From Bacillota bacterium (GTDB taxonomy: Bacteria > Bacillota > Limnochordia > DTU087), in the NCBI GenBank assembly GCA_012798695.1, contig JAAZMR010000070.1, positions 1-64,000 of the forward strand: a stretch of 64,000 nucleotides of DNA, given 5' to 3'. Numbering within the stretch: the first letter of the stretch is position 1; the number at the start of each line of letters is the position of its first letter. This document shows positions 63,197 to 64,000 of the stretch, piece by piece. The notes below the pieces were generated by a model that was not told the origin of the DNA, made no database searches, and worked only from the letters and a program-made list of their open reading frames with translations. The translations under genes and the position numbers were made by a program.

Positions 63197-63607
63197 ATGG
63201 TGGGCAGACGGGTATTAGGTGCTTGTCCAGTGTGTGGTAATCCGATGCAAGTGACGGGCCTTCACTGTCAGAGCTGTGACTCATCGCTCAACGGGTCTTT
63301 TGAGCTCTGCAAGTTCTGTCGATTAACCGAAGAACAGCAATGGTTTGTGGAGGTGTTTATTGCCGCCAGAGGCAATATCAAGGAGGTGGAGCGCATTCTG
63401 GGAATATCCTACCCCACGGTCCGCAGTCGGCTAGACGGAATAGTGGAGGGGTTGGGGTATGCAGTTCAGCACTCCAGTGACCAGAAAGACTCGGACTTGG
63501 AGCCAGAGGAGCGGCGACAGATTTTGGAAGCCCTGGATAGGGGCGATATTGATGCTGAAGAAGCGATTCGCCGCCTGCGCGGTCAAGAGAATGCCACCAA
63601 ACGGTGA
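63197..63607 (+). CDS. DUF2089 family protein (zinc ribbon plus HTH-like domain)
   Basis: A 136-residue cytosolic protein. The N-terminus has two zinc-binding cysteine pairs, ACPVCGNPM and LHCQSCDSSL, plus LCKFC. A helix-turn-helix-like region follows (about 43-80: LTEEQQWFVEVFIAARGNIKEVERILGISYPTVRSRLD), then an acidic helical tail with an ILEALDRGDIDAEEAIRRLRG repeat resembling a SHOCT-like helix pair. DUF2089 proteins are probable regulators of the neighbouring SHOCT/LiaX-like genes. The next gene starts 23 bases later, in line with that. Confidence 0.9.
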   Translation: MVGRRVLGACPVCGNPMQVTGLHCQSCDSSLNGSFELCKFCRLTEEQQWFVEVFIAARGNIKEVERILGISYPTVRSRLDGIVEGLGYAVQHSSDQKDSDLEPEERRQILEALDRGDIDAEEAIRRLRGQENATKR

Positions 63608-63630
63608 AGGTGGGTACAGGGGGGAACGGC

Positions 63631-64000
63631 ATGAATGAAGAGAGATTCTTGATTCTGAAAATGGTGGAAGAAGGCAAGATCACTGCCCAAGAAGCCGTCG
63701 CGCTGATCGAAGCTCTGGAGGCAGAATTATCGGTCGAAAGAACTGCCGAGTGGGCAGAAGCAGTTACAGAGGGGAGCACACCCGCGGAAAAAGTGGGGCC
63801 GAGCCAGTGTGCAAAGGTGCAGAATTTGCGTGATGTGGCCGAGAAAGCAGGAGATTCCGAGTTTACGCGCAGGCTGGAAGAAGAGGCCAACCGTTTTGCC
63901 AAAAATGTCGAGGAAGCGGCTGATAAACTTTCCCATGTCATAGAAGAGCGCATTGAAAAGGAAGTCAAGCCTGCTCTGGCTAACCTGCCTAGTTTTCTAG
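63631..64000 (+). CDS. SHOCT-like (YvlB/LiaX-type N-terminus) protein, cut off by window end
   Basis: Partial gene: 123 codons are visible before the window ends, with no stop. The N-terminus MNEERFLILKMVEEGKITAQ matches the SHOCT-like motif found at the start of YvlB and LiaX proteins, which are linked to envelope stress. A long charged helical stretch follows (about 60-120). The C-terminal beta-helix-like DUF4097 domain expected for such proteins would lie beyond the window. GGGGGGA precedes ATG. It is co-transcribed with DUF2089. Confidence 0.8.
   Translation, partial: MNEERFLILKMVEEGKITAQEAVALIEALEAELSVERTAEWAEAVTEGSTPAEKVGPSQCAKVQNLRDVAEKAGDSEFTRRLEEEANRFAKNVEEAADKLSHVIEERIEKEVKPALANLPSFL

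Noticed and set aside
1-64000. CRISPR arrays, tRNA/rRNA genes, insertion sequences, prophage
   Set aside because: No regularly spaced repeats, cloverleaf sequences, transposase or phage genes were seen by reading.

Overview
The window is a bacterial chromosome segment of about 50% GC with closely packed genes. Start codons are mixed ATG/GTG/TTG, Shine-Dalgarno sites are strong, and promoters are of the TTGACA/TATAAT type. Gene content points to an anaerobic, saccharolytic member of the Bacillota: hpf-secA-prfB order, a DUF5693-csaB-tagA-type cluster, a YitT protein, split transketolase, a uvrB-uvrA-uvrC cluster and DUF2089. Neither solute-binding protein has a lipobox, and a ctpA / PDZ membrane protein / DUF610 deacetylase cluster is present. 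Both would fit a diderm (outer-membrane) lineage of Bacillota, for example something related to Limnochordia, but this is inference. No rRNA, tRNA, CRISPR array, transposase or prophage gene was recognised.

Bases 1-20500 form a carbohydrate-utilisation island, nearly all on the + strand. An oligopeptide-type (family 5) ABC importer (binding protein, two permeases, two ATPases) is followed by a cytoplasmic GH78 alpha-L-rhamnosidase and a uroporphyrinogen-decarboxylase-superfamily (UroD-like) protein. Next come a GntR/LacI hybrid regulator with a palindromic operator, a six-hairpin glycosidase-fold enzyme, a CUT1 sugar importer without its ATPase, and a second UroD-like protein. The island ends with RNase HI and two Gfo/Idh/MocA dehydrogenases. 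The logic is uptake of intact oligosaccharides, hydrolysis inside the cell and oxidation of the sugars. The two UroD-like proteins are the unexplained part.

Bases 20500-31800 are mixed: a regulator with three tandem XRE helix-turn-helix domains, a phytoene-dehydrogenase-like flavoprotein, and a small minus-strand cluster (orphan CBM25 domain, 51-residue zinc ribbon, 112-residue unknown). They are followed by a CoA-transferase, a metallophosphoesterase, an orphan FlgN-like protein, a Ca2+-type P-type ATPase and a DUF342/FapA protein.

Bases 31800-37700 are housekeeping: a small zinc-ribbon gene, cspA, hpf, secA, and prfB with an intact +1 programmed frameshift. Two non-coding stretches here carry strong RNA-like structure: a promoter-linked three-way junction at 31915-32069 and a 21-bp hairpin at 32438-32493. 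Bases 37700-45000 hold envelope genes (DUF2993, DUF5693, CsaB, WecG/TagA, YitT) and the split transketolase. Bases 45000-49800 hold a GH3 glucosidase behind a structured leader and a palindrome, an exporter pair of NatAB type, and a 24-codon membrane micropeptide gene with its own terminator. Bases 49900-64000 contain a kinase-like and a GNAT protein, the CtpA/PDZ/deacetylase cluster, uvrB-uvrA-uvrC with a possible LexA box, DUF2089, and a SHOCT-like gene running off the end.

Many start codons below were chosen from Shine-Dalgarno spacing rather than from the longest open frame; each such case is stated.
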